From contig NZ_JAUSBA010000040.1 of the NCBI RefSeq assembly GCF_030652235.1, forward strand, positions 1 to 64,000: a stretch of 64,000 bases of DNA. Reading direction: 5' to 3'. Below are positions 53,813-62,244 of this stretch, piece after piece. Both the position numbers and the translations under genes were made by a program. Position 1 is the stretch's first letter. Each line of letters opens with the position of its first letter. This stretch comes from Cypionkella sp. (GTDB lineage: Bacteria > Pseudomonadota > Alphaproteobacteria > Rhodobacterales > Rhodobacteraceae). The notes under the pieces were generated by a model. The model did no database searches and was not told where the DNA came from. It saw nothing but the letters and a program-made list of their open reading frames with translations.

Positions 53813-54231
53813 TCTTCATCACCCGGCTTTCCGCGAAGCGCCTTAACCTCACCGCGCTGCACTTTTGCGGCAACCCGGCGCAGCTGGCTGCCATAGCTGG
53901 GTTTGGTGGCAATGCGGCGTTTCGGGGCGATCAGCGCGGCGCGGATCAGATCGGCCAGCCGTTCGCGGGCAATTTCGCGGTTGCGGGCTTGGCTGCGGGT
54001 ATCTTCGACCTGAAGCACCAACGCGCCTTCCAAAGTCCACCGCCGCCCGGCGAGTTTTTTTAACCGTGCCTTCACGCCAGTTGTCAGATTTGGGGATCGT
54101 TCAGCCTCAAACCGCAACTCGACCGCCGTGGAGACTTTGTTGACGTTCTGCCCACCCGGCCCCGAGGCGCGCATGAAGCTTTCGCTCAGCTCCCAATCAG
54201 CAATCGAAATGGTGTCCGTGATCCACAACAT
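53809..54231 (-). CDS. arfB: Alternative ribosome-rescue factor / peptidyl-tRNA hydrolase ArfB
   Basis: Releases stalled ribosomes without a stop codon. 140 residues: SISIADWELSESFM-like start and RASGPGGQNVNKVSTAVELR with the GGQ motif at about residues 26-28. The C-terminal basic tail (KPSYGSQLRRVAAKVQRGEV, then KALRGK) enters the empty mRNA channel of the ribosome. Start at 54231; an ATG nine codons earlier (54258) is possible. It lies behind a tiny, highly unusual gene (54321-54426) and its hairpin, and is coupled to the phosphotransferase by ATGA. Confidence 0.93.
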   Translation of the reverse strand: MLWITDTISIADWELSESFMRASGPGGQNVNKVSTAVELRFEAERSPNLTTGVKARLKKLAGRRWTLEGALVLQVEDTRSQARNREIARERLADLIRAALIAPKRRIATKPSYGSQLRRVAAKVQRGEVKALRGKPGDEE

Positions 54232-54255
54232 CCGTTTAAAATAGCGGGCGTTGCA

Positions 54256-54296
54256 CAAAAGAGAAAGGGCTGCCAGCCTGTACGTGGCAACCCTTT
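54256..54296 (-). terminator. Hairpin behind the mini-gene, upstream of arfB
   Basis: AAAGGGCTGCCA at 54264-54275 pairs with TGGCAACCCTTT at 54285-54296 (12 pairs with one G-U), nine-base loop, followed on the minus strand by CTCTTTTG. It lies 25 bases after the end of the mini-gene and before the arfB start, so it could end the mini-gene message or attenuate arfB. Confidence 0.7.
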
Positions 54297-54320
54297 CCGA
54301 GATCTAAGGAGATGGGCCAG

Positions 54321-54426
54321 TTAGGTATCAAAAGCCCAATCATAGGTTTGTTTCGCTAGAGGGCTGCCCCTAGAAAACACCCCCCATAACTGTCCCGACA
54401 CCGCTCTCCAATATCACTCTAGACAC
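54321..54426 (-). CDS. Mini-gene with perfect Shine-Dalgarno and a +1 frame continuation
   Basis: On the minus strand, AAAGGAGGTGA, an 11-base perfect complement of the 16S rRNA tail, stands seven bases ahead of a GTG at 54426. The frame (SRVILESGVGTVMGGVF) ends at TAG 54372-54370 after 18 codons. Reading on in the +1 frame from 54371 gives RGSPLAKQTYDWAFDT and TAA at 54321, so the joined product would be 34 residues and reads smoothly across the junction. A run of six Gs (ATGGGGGGTG) lies just before the shift. A perfect TTGACA (54490-54485, minus strand) lies just behind the upstream gene. Either a programmed +1 frameshift or a recent one-base change in a strongly translated small gene. I know no named family. 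Confidence 0.5.
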
Positions 54427-54496
54427 TGGGTCACCTCCTTTCAAAATGTTGCCGATAGGGCAAACGTGACATAGATTTTCGCTTTGTCAAAAGGTT

Positions 54497-55117
54497 TTAC
54501 GCAAGCCGGCTAGCGTATTTTGCGATTGCGAGTCTGAACGGCATCAAAGCGATTAAATCGACGGCAACTTTGACACAAAAATCCGCCAACCCCAGCGAAA
54601 CCCAGAGCGGAACTTCGGGGCCAAAGCCCAAAAGCGGCACTTGGGCTGCGGCCCAAGACACATCACTTGCGGGGTCCAACCAGATGAAAGCGCTAGAAAA
54701 TGCCAGGGTGAAGAATAAAACCGTGTCTACGCTGGAGCCGAGCAATGAGCCCAAGAACGGCGCGCGCCACCAAGCGGTGCGGCGCAGCTTGTCAAACACG
54801 CTTACATCCAGAAGTTGACCTATTAAAAAGGCAGCGCCCGAACCGATGGCGACCCGCAGGGTGACCAGCGGGCCAAATTCACCGATGATTTGCGTGCCAA
54901 TCACCGAGCAGATCAAACCCACCGCGAAGCCTGCATAAACCACCCGGCGGGCGGCTTTGGCACCCTCAAAGCGGTTGACCAATTCGGAGACCAGAAAGGC
55001 GAAGGGATAGGTGAAGGCGCCCCAGGTCAGCCATTGGCCAATCGGATATTGCACCAGAATATTAGAGGCCGCCACGATGATGGCCATGGCGATGACGCCA
55101 AGCAGCAGTTTGTTCAT
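54497..55117 (-). CDS. yhhQ: Queuosine precursor transporter (YhhQ/VUT family)
   Basis: 206 residues with six membrane spans: LLGVIAMAIIVAASNILVQY, TWGAFTYPFAFLVSELVNRF, and SGAAFLIGQLLDVSVFDKLR as the family signature, then WWRAPFLGSLLGSSVDTVLF. Imports queuine-type precursors (preQ0/preQ1) for tRNA queuosine. The upstream region was inspected for a preQ1 riboswitch; an A-run exists but the aptamer pattern is not there. It is followed on the same strand by the mini-gene and arfB. Confidence 0.92.
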   Translation of the reverse strand: MNKLLLGVIAMAIIVAASNILVQYPIGQWLTWGAFTYPFAFLVSELVNRFEGAKAARRVVYAGFAVGLICSVIGTQIIGEFGPLVTLRVAIGSGAAFLIGQLLDVSVFDKLRRTAWWRAPFLGSLLGSSVDTVLFFTLAFSSAFIWLDPASDVSWAAAQVPLLGFGPEVPLWVSLGLADFCVKVAVDLIALMPFRLAIAKYASRLA

Positions 55118-55214
55118 TGTATGATCCGTTTTTTACAAGGTCGCGGAGACTTGGTTCAGCAATCGGTTTGTCCCACTGGGGGACGCGGTGGCCTAGCGCG
55201 AGGGCGGCGGCCTG

Positions 55215-56111
55215 TCAATCGGGCAGTTGATATTCGACGATCTGGGTGCGCAGGAAGAATGTGAAATTGTCGTCCGAAATCATCGTCGCGGTCAGATGCC
55301 CCGCCGCATCGCGCCAGATTGAGACGCCTTCGAGATTGTCGTAAAGGCCCACTGGGGTTTTCAGCAGGGTTTTGCCTTTATCAAATCCCTTGGGGCCAAG
55401 ACTAAAGCGGCGCAGACGGCTAGAAAATCCCGCAAGGCCGCGAAAGTCACGTTCCAGTAAGTAGAACTTGCCATCGGGGCCGAAATCCGCGCCAACGGGA
55501 AGAAAGCCATCTTCCCGCGCGATTTGCAGACGCTTGTCCCATTTTCCGGCCTTAAAACGATAGACAAAGAACGGTTTGTTCTGGCCTCCCGAACGTTCGG
55601 GCAACGTGTAAAGGGTGCCTTTTGCATCAATCGCCAAAGCCTCCAGCGCAGAATTTTCTTGCATGGCTTTGAAGTCTGCAGGCGAAGGCAGGTTTTTGGC
55701 CGGACCGCCCAGTTTCGGATAGAACAGCACCCGGGCGCGGCCCTCAAACGAGATATAGACCGAGCCGTCTGCCGCCAGAGCGATGCCTTCGCTGTCCGAA
55801 AACCCGGGCTTAAGCGGCTTACCATCCGCGGCTTGCAAGGGCCGCACGGGCTCTGCTGCAATCGACGCGATCCGTCCCGTCTCATCGCGTATGATCTGGC
55901 CAGTTGTGTAGGTGCCGCGATCCGATAACACAATGATATCGCGGCCATTTTTGGAAATCTCGATACCGGACAACCCGCCAAAACGCGGGGCGTCCATTGT
56001 CCAATGGAAGTCATCCAGAAAGCCGGGCGGCGGGGTTGGGCTGGCGCTGCCCTCAAGGCCCGCGATCAGCACAAGCCCCGCCGTTACCGCGAGGAAAGCA
56101 CGTTTGCGCAT
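55215..56111 (-). CDS. Secreted esterase-like phytase-family protein (short form)
   Basis: 298 residues with a signal peptide (FLAVTAGLVLIAGLEGSASP). It consists only of the esterase-like phytase domain: FGGLSGIEISKNGRDIIVLS, FSDSEGIALAADGSVYISFE, ALEALAIDAKGTLYTLPERS, and YDNLEGVSIWRDAAGHLTAT. Compare the second half of the protein at 2588-4759. Acts in the periplasm on an unknown ester or phosphate ester. Its start lies inside the end of mepA (28-base overlap), so the two are cotranslated. Confidence 0.88.
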   Translation of the reverse strand: MRKRAFLAVTAGLVLIAGLEGSASPTPPPGFLDDFHWTMDAPRFGGLSGIEISKNGRDIIVLSDRGTYTTGQIIRDETGRIASIAAEPVRPLQAADGKPLKPGFSDSEGIALAADGSVYISFEGRARVLFYPKLGGPAKNLPSPADFKAMQENSALEALAIDAKGTLYTLPERSGGQNKPFFVYRFKAGKWDKRLQIAREDGFLPVGADFGPDGKFYLLERDFRGLAGFSSRLRRFSLGPKGFDKGKTLLKTPVGLYDNLEGVSIWRDAAGHLTATMISDDNFTFFLRTQIVEYQLPD

Positions 56112-56971
56112 TGGCGGGGCAAATCGGCCATAGTGAATTCACGTGGGCCTTTCTTACGAGGGGGAGGGGGACCCGGATTTTTGACCGGTTTGGGGTTCAG
56201 GTAAGCATCCGATACCCACCAAGCAAGGGTATCATCGCAGCCGTCGCCACCATTTGACAGCTCGGACACGGTGGGGGATTGCGTTTCACATAGCGTAGCC
56301 CCCTTGGGGCATTTCAGCCGGACATGGAAATGCGTGTCATGGCCCGCGATGGGGCGGATTTTTTGCAGCCATTTCTTATCCGACCGTTTGGCAGTTTTGC
56401 ACATTTCGATCTTTACGGCTGCGGCGACAAAAATCCGGTCGATGCGCGGATCAGAAGCAGCGGCTTTCAGAAGTGCTGCATGGCGCGGCGTCCAGTGCGC
56501 TGTCACTGATTTCTGATCCGCCGAGCGCACCGGGATTGAACTGATATTCTCGCGGTCTTTGCGGGACAGGCTTAGGGATTTCGGCGGCAGCATCCAGATG
56601 TCGGCGTCCAATCCGATCTGATGGCTGGCGTGGCCGGATGTCATAGGCCCCCCGCGCGGCTGACCCATGTCGCCGATATACAGTCCGCGCCAGCCGATTT
56701 GAGTTGCCGTTTGCGACAGGTCTTCCAGATATTGCACCAGCACTGGGTGGCCGAAATTGCGGTGCCGCGACAGTCGCATCGCTTGCCACGTTGGTCCGGT
56801 TTCGGGCAGTTCAATCAAGCCCGCTGCACAACCGCGTGCGTAAGTGCCAATCGGCATGGCGTCTTGCTGGCTGGGCTGATCCGCCGCGCCAAACAGTTTG
56901 TTTGCCAGCTTTTCAGCCTGCGCGGGCAGCGGCATCAAAAGCGCGATACATAACAACAGCTTGCGGATCAT
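56084..56971 (-). CDS. mepA: Penicillin-insensitive murein endopeptidase
   Basis: Cuts D-alanyl-meso-diaminopimelate crosslinks in the periplasm. 295 residues: signal peptide (LLLCIALLMPLPAQA), LPETGPTWQAMRLSRHRNFG, then the LAS-type zinc site TSGHASHQIGLDADIWMLPP and the second His pair in AGHDTHFHVRLKCPKGATLC. Several Cys residues (CAAG, CKT, CP, CDD) suggest disulfides. It overlaps the gene downstream by 28 bases and the transporter gene upstream by four. Confidence 0.93.
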   Translation of the reverse strand: MIRKLLLCIALLMPLPAQAEKLANKLFGAADQPSQQDAMPIGTYARGCAAGLIELPETGPTWQAMRLSRHRNFGHPVLVQYLEDLSQTATQIGWRGLYIGDMGQPRGGPMTSGHASHQIGLDADIWMLPPKSLSLSRKDRENISSIPVRSADQKSVTAHWTPRHAALLKAAASDPRIDRIFVAAAVKIEMCKTAKRSDKKWLQKIRPIAGHDTHFHVRLKCPKGATLCETQSPTVSELSNGGDGCDDTLAWWVSDAYLNPKPVKNPGPPPPRKKGPREFTMADLPRQCANVLSSR

Positions 56972-58338
56972 ACCTGTTCACCCTTCGGATTGACCCAAAT
57001 CAGCAGAATAAGCCCGATGATAAACAGTGCCACAATCGGCGAAATCCCCAAACGCGCGTTTTGGGTCACGGCTGTCGCAATCGTGATCAGCAGGGGTGCA
57101 ATGAAGCTGGTGACTTTGCCAGATAGCGCGAACAGGCCAAACGCCTCGGTGGCGCGGTCGGGGGTGGTGTGGCGCAGAACCATGGTGCGGCTGGCGGCTT
57201 GCAGGGGCCCGCCTGCGGCACCGATGAGGCCGCCGCAAATATAGAAAATGATGTCGGGGGTGCTGGAGGCCGGGTCCATCGCGATGCCCCAAAGGCTGTC
57301 CCGCTCCATTCCGACGATCACGAGGCAGACCACGATCAGCACGATGATGGCGCTGACGATGACGGGCTTTGGCCCAAACCGGCTGTCAAGTTTACCGCCA
57401 AGCCAGCTTGCAATCATCGCGGTGACGCCGCCAAGGATGCCGAAAACGCCGATTTGGCCGATATCCCAGCCCAAAACGTTCGAGGCATAGACACCGCCAA
57501 AGGCATAAATCCCGGTCAGAGCGTCACTATAGGCAAGGGTTGAGCCCAGATAGGCGGCCAAACTGTGGCGAAAGCGCAGACTTTTCAGCGTCTCCCACAG
57601 GCTGGCGAGGGCGGCCCCGATGTGGAGAGACCCCGCGCCGCCTTTGGGCTCTTTAACCCACAAGGCGAAGGGGATCATAAACACCAGATACCACACCGCG
57701 CTTAACGGCCCCACAATGCGCGTTTCCTCGCGCGCTTCGGTGTCGAGCCCGAACATGGTCGGGTCAATGCCCGCGCGCGTTAGTTCAGAATCACCGTCCA
57801 GCACGAAAAACGACAGCATAATCGCCAGTGCGATCAACCCGCCCAAATAGCCAAAGGCAAAGCCGCTTCCCGAAATTTTGCCCATATTGTCGCCATCCGA
57901 CAGCGTTGGCATCAGCGCATTGGTGAAAATCGCGGTAAACTCCATGCCGATCAGGCCGATGCCGAACAGGATCGCCGCCCAGCGTAAAGTGCCAAGTTCC
58001 GCGCCGGGGGCAAGGTTCCACAGGCTCCAAGCGCCGATGACATAAAGGATTGAGAACGCCCAGACCCAGACCAGACGGCGCCCGGTGCCTTGCGCAACGG
58101 CACCCAAAATAGGGGCCATCAGGGCGATGATGAGGGAAAATATCGCATACCACAGGCCCCAATAGGATTGGGCGGCGGCCTTGGCGGCTTCTTCCTCCAT
58201 CCCGGTGCCCATGAAATAGCCACGGGCGATCTCTGCAAAATATGGGCCGAAGATAAAGGTCAGTAACAAGGTGTTGTAGGGTTGGCTGGCCCAGTCGTAA
58301 AACCACCAGCCCCAGATGCGCTGCCGTTGCGTTGCCAT
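56968..58338 (-). CDS. MFS transporter of the UMF1 (Atg22-like) family
   Basis: 456 residues, 12 spans. The N-terminus IWGWWFYDWASQPYNTLLLT and the following FIFGPYFAEIARGYFMG are characteristic of the bacterial UMF1 group, whose yeast relative Atg22 exports amino acids from the vacuole. IALMAPILGAVAQGTGRRLV is the loop 2-3 motif. The start at 58338 has AAGGGG ahead; the frame is open to 58395. Its stop overlaps the mepA start (ATGA). Transport of a cell-wall breakdown product would fit the mepA coupling but is only a guess. Confidence 0.9.
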   Translation of the reverse strand: MATQRQRIWGWWFYDWASQPYNTLLLTFIFGPYFAEIARGYFMGTGMEEEAAKAAAQSYWGLWYAIFSLIIALMAPILGAVAQGTGRRLVWVWAFSILYVIGAWSLWNLAPGAELGTLRWAAILFGIGLIGMEFTAIFTNALMPTLSDGDNMGKISGSGFAFGYLGGLIALAIMLSFFVLDGDSELTRAGIDPTMFGLDTEAREETRIVGPLSAVWYLVFMIPFALWVKEPKGGAGSLHIGAALASLWETLKSLRFRHSLAAYLGSTLAYSDALTGIYAFGGVYASNVLGWDIGQIGVFGILGGVTAMIASWLGGKLDSRFGPKPVIVSAIIVLIVVCLVIVGMERDSLWGIAMDPASSTPDIIFYICGGLIGAAGGPLQAASRTMVLRHTTPDRATEAFGLFALSGKVTSFIAPLLITIATAVTQNARLGISPIVALFIIGLILLIWVNPKGEQV

Positions 58339-58404
58339 GCCCTGCCCCTTTGTGCGGTTTTCGCTATTCAAGCCTGAAATACCACCCCCGCGCAAGCGCC
58401 GTGC

Positions 58405-58938
58405 TTAGCTGCGTTGTGGTGGCCAGGGCCGCATCACATCGGCGGCGATCCAAGCGGTGATCCAATCCGGCATAACCGGGCTTTTGGTCGGATAGCCCAG
58501 CGCCGCAATCACCTCATCTGGCTTCACCATCCCCGCCTTCGAAATGAACGCATTGCGCAGCAGCATATGGCTGGTGCATTCATCGCCGCGCCAGAAACTT
58601 TGTTCGATATAGCCAAAGCGATCATCCCAACCGACCACCCGGCTGACCTGCGTGACCTTCTGAAACACCGTCACCCGCTTGCGATAGCGCGTGGTGTTGC
58701 CCGCAACCGTAATGCCCCAGCCGTTGGCTTTGGCGACCCTTTCAAACCCCATCCGCACCGACATCGGAATCCGCCCCAGATCGAACAGCGTCAGGGTGCG
58801 ACCATTGTTCAACTCTCGCCACGGGTCCAAATCCCACGGCCAGATGCGATGGGTGCTGATATGGGCGTCAAACAGGCCAAGGGGTGGCGCGTTGCGAAAC
58901 TTCCAAAGTTCTTTGGCTATGCGAATATAGGGATACAT
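58405..58938 (-). CDS. Hotdog-fold thioesterase-like protein
   Basis: 177 residues; start at 58938 after GGAGGTG. It fits acyl-CoA thioesterase-like (THEM6-type) proteins: DAHISTHRIWPWDLDPWREL, NNGRTLTLFDLGRIPMSVRM (the helix with the acidic catalytic region), and TRYRKRVTVFQKVTQVSRVV, then DDRFGYIEQSFWRGDECTSH. The substrate and partner are unknown. It is divergent from the YggT gene. Confidence 0.85.
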   Translation of the reverse strand: MYPYIRIAKELWKFRNAPPLGLFDAHISTHRIWPWDLDPWRELNNGRTLTLFDLGRIPMSVRMGFERVAKANGWGITVAGNTTRYRKRVTVFQKVTQVSRVVGWDDRFGYIEQSFWRGDECTSHMLLRNAFISKAGMVKPDEVIAALGYPTKSPVMPDWITAWIAADVMRPWPPQRS

Positions 58939-59064
58939 CGGGCACCTCCGCCGCCTGAACTGCCTTTTGTCACGGGCGGCGTCAACCAAAACGCTGCGGA
59001 AAGGATTGCCCTTTTGGGGGTGGGGCGTTACCTCTGCCACAATCCCTTGTGGTTGGAGCCGCCG

Positions 59065-59352
59065 ATGACCTCTGTGTTGCAGATTTTACTGATGATCTTG
59101 GATATCGCCAAGTGGATCATCCTGATCCATATCATCATGAGCTGGCTGATCAATTTTCAGGTGCTGAACCTGCGTCAGTCTTTGGTTGCGCAAATTTGGT
59201 ATGGCCTGAATCGGCTGCTTGACCCGATTTACAGCCGGGTGCGACGAGTCTTGCCGAACGTACCGGGGCTGGATCTGGCACCGCTGATCGCGCTGCTGGT
59301 GATTTATGGCCTGCGGATCGTGGTCTATAATAACATGTACAGCTTTTCCTGA
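59065..59352 (+). CDS. YggT family membrane protein
   Basis: 95 residues with two hydrophobic spans: ILLMILDIAKWIILIHIIMS and LAPLIALLVIYGLRIVVYNN, separated by NLRQSLVAQIWYGLNRLLDP, the YggT signature ending in P-I-Y. GGAG lies ahead of the ATG. Family members are linked to cell division or cofactor insertion in plastid and cyanobacterial relatives and to osmotic tolerance in E. coli; the bacterial role is not settled. Confidence 0.9.
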   Translation: MTSVLQILLMILDIAKWIILIHIIMSWLINFQVLNLRQSLVAQIWYGLNRLLDPIYSRVRRVLPNVPGLDLAPLIALLVIYGLRIVVYNNMYSFS

Positions 59353-59391
59353 TCTGATGCCCTCAGCGCCCGATTGGCGCAAAGAAAGCCC

Positions 59392-61437
59392 ATGCCCGCA
59401 CCGCAAGACCTTCTGCATTCGATCTTTGGCTTCCCCGGCTTTCGCCCCGGTCAGGAAGAAATTGTCGATGCGGTGATGGCCGGGCGCAACACCCTTGCGA
59501 TCATGCCGACAGGCGGCGGAAAATCTTTGTGTTTTCAACTGCCTGCGCTGTGCCGCGATGGGGTGACGGTGGTGATCTCGCCGCTGATTGCGCTGATGCG
59601 CGATCAGGTGCGCAGCTTGAAGGAAGCCGGGGTTGAGGCGGGGGCGCTGACCTCTGGCAATACCGAGGAGCAGACCGAGGAAGTCTTTGCGGCTTTGGAT
59701 GCCGGGCGGCTGAAGCTGCTGTATATGGCGCCCGAGCGGCTGGCGTCTCCGGCCACCCTGCCCCTGCTGCGCCGGATAAACTGCACAATGATCGCGGTGG
59801 ATGAGGCGCATTGCGTCAGCCAATGGGGCCATGATTTCCGCCCAGATTACCTGCGGATTGGTGAGTTGCGGAAGGCGCTGAACGTGCCTTTGGCGGCGTT
59901 TACCGCGACGGCAGATGAAGAAACCCGCGCTGAAATCGTCATGCGGCTGTTTGACGGCAAGGCACCCGAAAGTTTTCTGCGCGGCTTTGATCGCCCGAAT
60001 ATCCACTTGGCCTTTGCGGTGAAAGACAGCCCGCGCGAACAGATTTTGCGGTTTGCCGGGGCGCGGCGGGGGCAATCCGGCATCGTCTATTGCGCCACCA
60101 GGGCGAAGACAGAAACCCTAGCGCAGGCTTTGAAAGCCGAGGCGCATTCCGCTTGCTACTATCACGGCGGCATGGATGCCGAGGATCGTCGCCGCGTTGA
60201 AATCCGGTTTCAGCAGGAAGACGGGCTCATTGTTGTGGCGACGGTTGCCTTTGGGATGGGCATCGACAAGCCGGATATCCGTTGGGTTGCGCATGCCGAT
60301 CTGCCGAAATCCATTGAGGGCTATTATCAAGAGATCGGTCGGGCGGGGCGAGATAGCGCCCCAGCCGAGACGATGACGCTCTATGGCCCCGACGATATTC
60401 GCCTGCGCCGCACGCAGATTGACGAGGGTGCCGCCCCGCCCGACCGTAAAGCAGCTGACCACGGACGGCTGAACGCCCTGCTGGGATTGGCCGAGGCTAT
60501 GGCCTGTCGGCGGCAGGTTTTGCTGGGCTACTTTGGCGAAGTGGCCGAGCCGTGCGGCAACTGCGATCTGTGCCAGCGCCCTGCCCTGCTGTTCGATGCC
60601 ACTGACGCCGTGCGCAAGGCCCTGTCGGCAATGCTGCGCACCGGGGAGTGGTTTGGCGCGGGCCATCTGATTGATATTCTAACCGGAAATCTTACCCCCA
60701 AGGTGCGCGAAAAGGGTCATGATCAGCTGCCGACCTTTGCCGTGGGCCGCGAGCTGTCGAAACCCGCTTGGGGGGCGGTGTTCCGCCAGATGATGGGGCG
60801 TGATTTGGTGCGCCCAGACTCTGACCGTTTTGGCGCGCTACGGATGACCGACGCCGCCCGGCCGATCCTGCGCGGTGAGGCCTCGATCACCCTTCGTAAG
60901 GACACCATCGACAAAGCCGTGCCGAGGGTGGCGATTAAAATGCAGGTGTCCGAGGAAGACGCCAGCCTGCTTTCCGCGCTGAAAGCCAAGCGACGGGCTT
61001 TGGCCGAGGCGGCGGGTGTGCCGGCTTATGTGATCTTCGCTGATAAGACTTTGATCGAGATGGCAGAAGTTCGACCTGCCACTCTGGATGCAATGATGGG
61101 CATCACGGGGGTGGGCGCAAAAAAACTGGAAAGCTATGGCTCGGCATTTTTGCAGATTATCACTGGGGCGGGGGCTGTGCCGATGCACCCGGCGCGGCGG
61201 GCTTTGGCTGGGCGGGATGCGGGTGCTGTGTATGATCGACTGAACGAGGTGCAACTGGAACTCGCGCGGGGCGAGCATGGCATCGGGAAGCATCTGTCTT
61301 GCACCCAATCCACCCTGCGCCATATTGCCGAACGACGGCCTTCCACCTTGGCGGAACTGGCGGATATTCAGGGCATGGGCGATCAGAAAATCGACCGGTT
61401 CGGCTCAGCTTTCCTTGACGTCTTGCGCGAAGCCTAA
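59392..61437 (+). CDS. recQ: ATP-dependent DNA helicase RecQ
   Basis: 681 residues. Helicase motifs: IMPTGGGKSLCFQLPALCRD (about residue 40), MIAVDEAHCVSQWGHDFRPD (about residue 137), GMGIDKPDIRWVAHADLPKS, and EGYYQEIGRAGRDSAPAETM. The zinc-binding RQC part follows (MACRRQVLLGYFGEVAEPCG, NCDLCQ). The C-terminus has two HRDC-like domains (LKAKRRALAEAAGVPAYVIF and LNEVQLELARGEHGIGKHLS), one more than in E. coli RecQ. A TTG at 59374 extends the frame, but the ATG at 59392 is preferred. Confidence 0.95.
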   Translation: MPAPQDLLHSIFGFPGFRPGQEEIVDAVMAGRNTLAIMPTGGGKSLCFQLPALCRDGVTVVISPLIALMRDQVRSLKEAGVEAGALTSGNTEEQTEEVFAALDAGRLKLLYMAPERLASPATLPLLRRINCTMIAVDEAHCVSQWGHDFRPDYLRIGELRKALNVPLAAFTATADEETRAEIVMRLFDGKAPESFLRGFDRPNIHLAFAVKDSPREQILRFAGARRGQSGIVYCATRAKTETLAQALKAEAHSACYYHGGMDAEDRRRVEIRFQQEDGLIVVATVAFGMGIDKPDIRWVAHADLPKSIEGYYQEIGRAGRDSAPAETMTLYGPDDIRLRRTQIDEGAAPPDRKAADHGRLNALLGLAEAMACRRQVLLGYFGEVAEPCGNCDLCQRPALLFDATDAVRKALSAMLRTGEWFGAGHLIDILTGNLTPKVREKGHDQLPTFAVGRELSKPAWGAVFRQMMGRDLVRPDSDRFGALRMTDAARPILRGEASITLRKDTIDKAVPRVAIKMQVSEEDASLLSALKAKRRALAEAAGVPAYVIFADKTLIEMAEVRPATLDAMMGITGVGAKKLESYGSAFLQIITGAGAVPMHPARRALAGRDAGAVYDRLNEVQLELARGEHGIGKHLSCTQSTLRHIAERRPSTLAELADIQGMGDQKIDRFGSAFLDVLREA

Positions 61438-61470
61438 TGCCCGCTATGTCTTGCAGCAAAGGAGCCCGCC

Positions 61471-62244
61471 ATGCTGACCGTGATTTCCCCCGCCAAACGC
61501 CTGAATGAAGCGCCGTATCTGACCGATTTCACGCCAACCGTGCCGGATTTCGCCGCCGATGCGCTGCATCTGGCGAAGGTGGCGCGGGGCCTGAGCGTGG
61601 ACGACCTTTGCAAGCTGATGGATATCTCGCCCGCTTTGGGGCAGTTAAACCACGCGCGGTTTAAGGCGTTTCACGCCGACGCGCCCGGTCAACCCGCTGC
61701 GTTTACCTTTGATGGCGATACCTATGCGGGCCTTGAGGCACGGCAGATGGAGTCGGATACCCTGCTTTGGGCGCAAGGACATTTGCGGATTTTGTCCGGA
61801 CTTTACGGGTTGCTGAGGCCATTGGATTCGATCCAGCCCTATCGCTTGGAGATGGGCAGCAAGCTGGAAAACCCGAAGGGCGCTGATCTTTACGCCTATT
61901 GGGGCAGCAAAATCGCCAAAGTCTTGAACGCCTTGGCTGCCGAGCAAGGGGCGAAGGTACTGATCAACTGTGCCTCGGCGGAGTATTTCGGCGCGGTTGA
62001 TCTGAAAGCATTGAAGCTGCCAGTCGTTACTCCGGTGTTTCTGGAAGAGCGCAATGGTGAGGCAAAAGTCGTCAGCTTTTGGGCGAAGAAGGCGCGGGGT
62101 GCGATGGCGCGGTTTATCAGCCAGCACCACCTGACCGACCCCGCCGATCTGCACGGCTTTGATTTGGGCGGCTACACCTATCGCCCTGCGCAATCGGACG
62201 CGGCGCGGTTGGTTTTTTCGCGCCAAGTTGCAGCCGCGGCTTAG
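61471..62244 (+). CDS. yaaA: Peroxide-stress protein YaaA (DUF328/UPF0246)
   Basis: 257 residues: LTVISPAKRLNEAPYLTDFT, the usual ISPAK start; FTFDGDTYAGLEARQMESDT; LRILSGLYGLLRPLDSIQPY; GSKLENPKGADLYAYWGSKI; INCASAEYFGAVDLKA; and ARGAMARFISQH. YaaA limits free iron and DNA damage under hydrogen peroxide in E. coli. AAAGGAG lies ahead of the ATG. The end overlaps the convergent sensor kinase by four bases. Confidence 0.94.
   Translation: MLTVISPAKRLNEAPYLTDFTPTVPDFAADALHLAKVARGLSVDDLCKLMDISPALGQLNHARFKAFHADAPGQPAAFTFDGDTYAGLEARQMESDTLLWAQGHLRILSGLYGLLRPLDSIQPYRLEMGSKLENPKGADLYAYWGSKIAKVLNALAAEQGAKVLINCASAEYFGAVDLKALKLPVVTPVFLEERNGEAKVVSFWAKKARGAMARFISQHHLTDPADLHGFDLGGYTYRPAQSDAARLVFSRQVAAAA

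Noticed and set aside
55118-55200. preQ1 riboswitch in front of the queuosine transporter
   Set aside because: There is an A-run before the start codon, but neither the preQ1-I hairpin with its CUAA-like tail nor another known aptamer pattern could be recognised.
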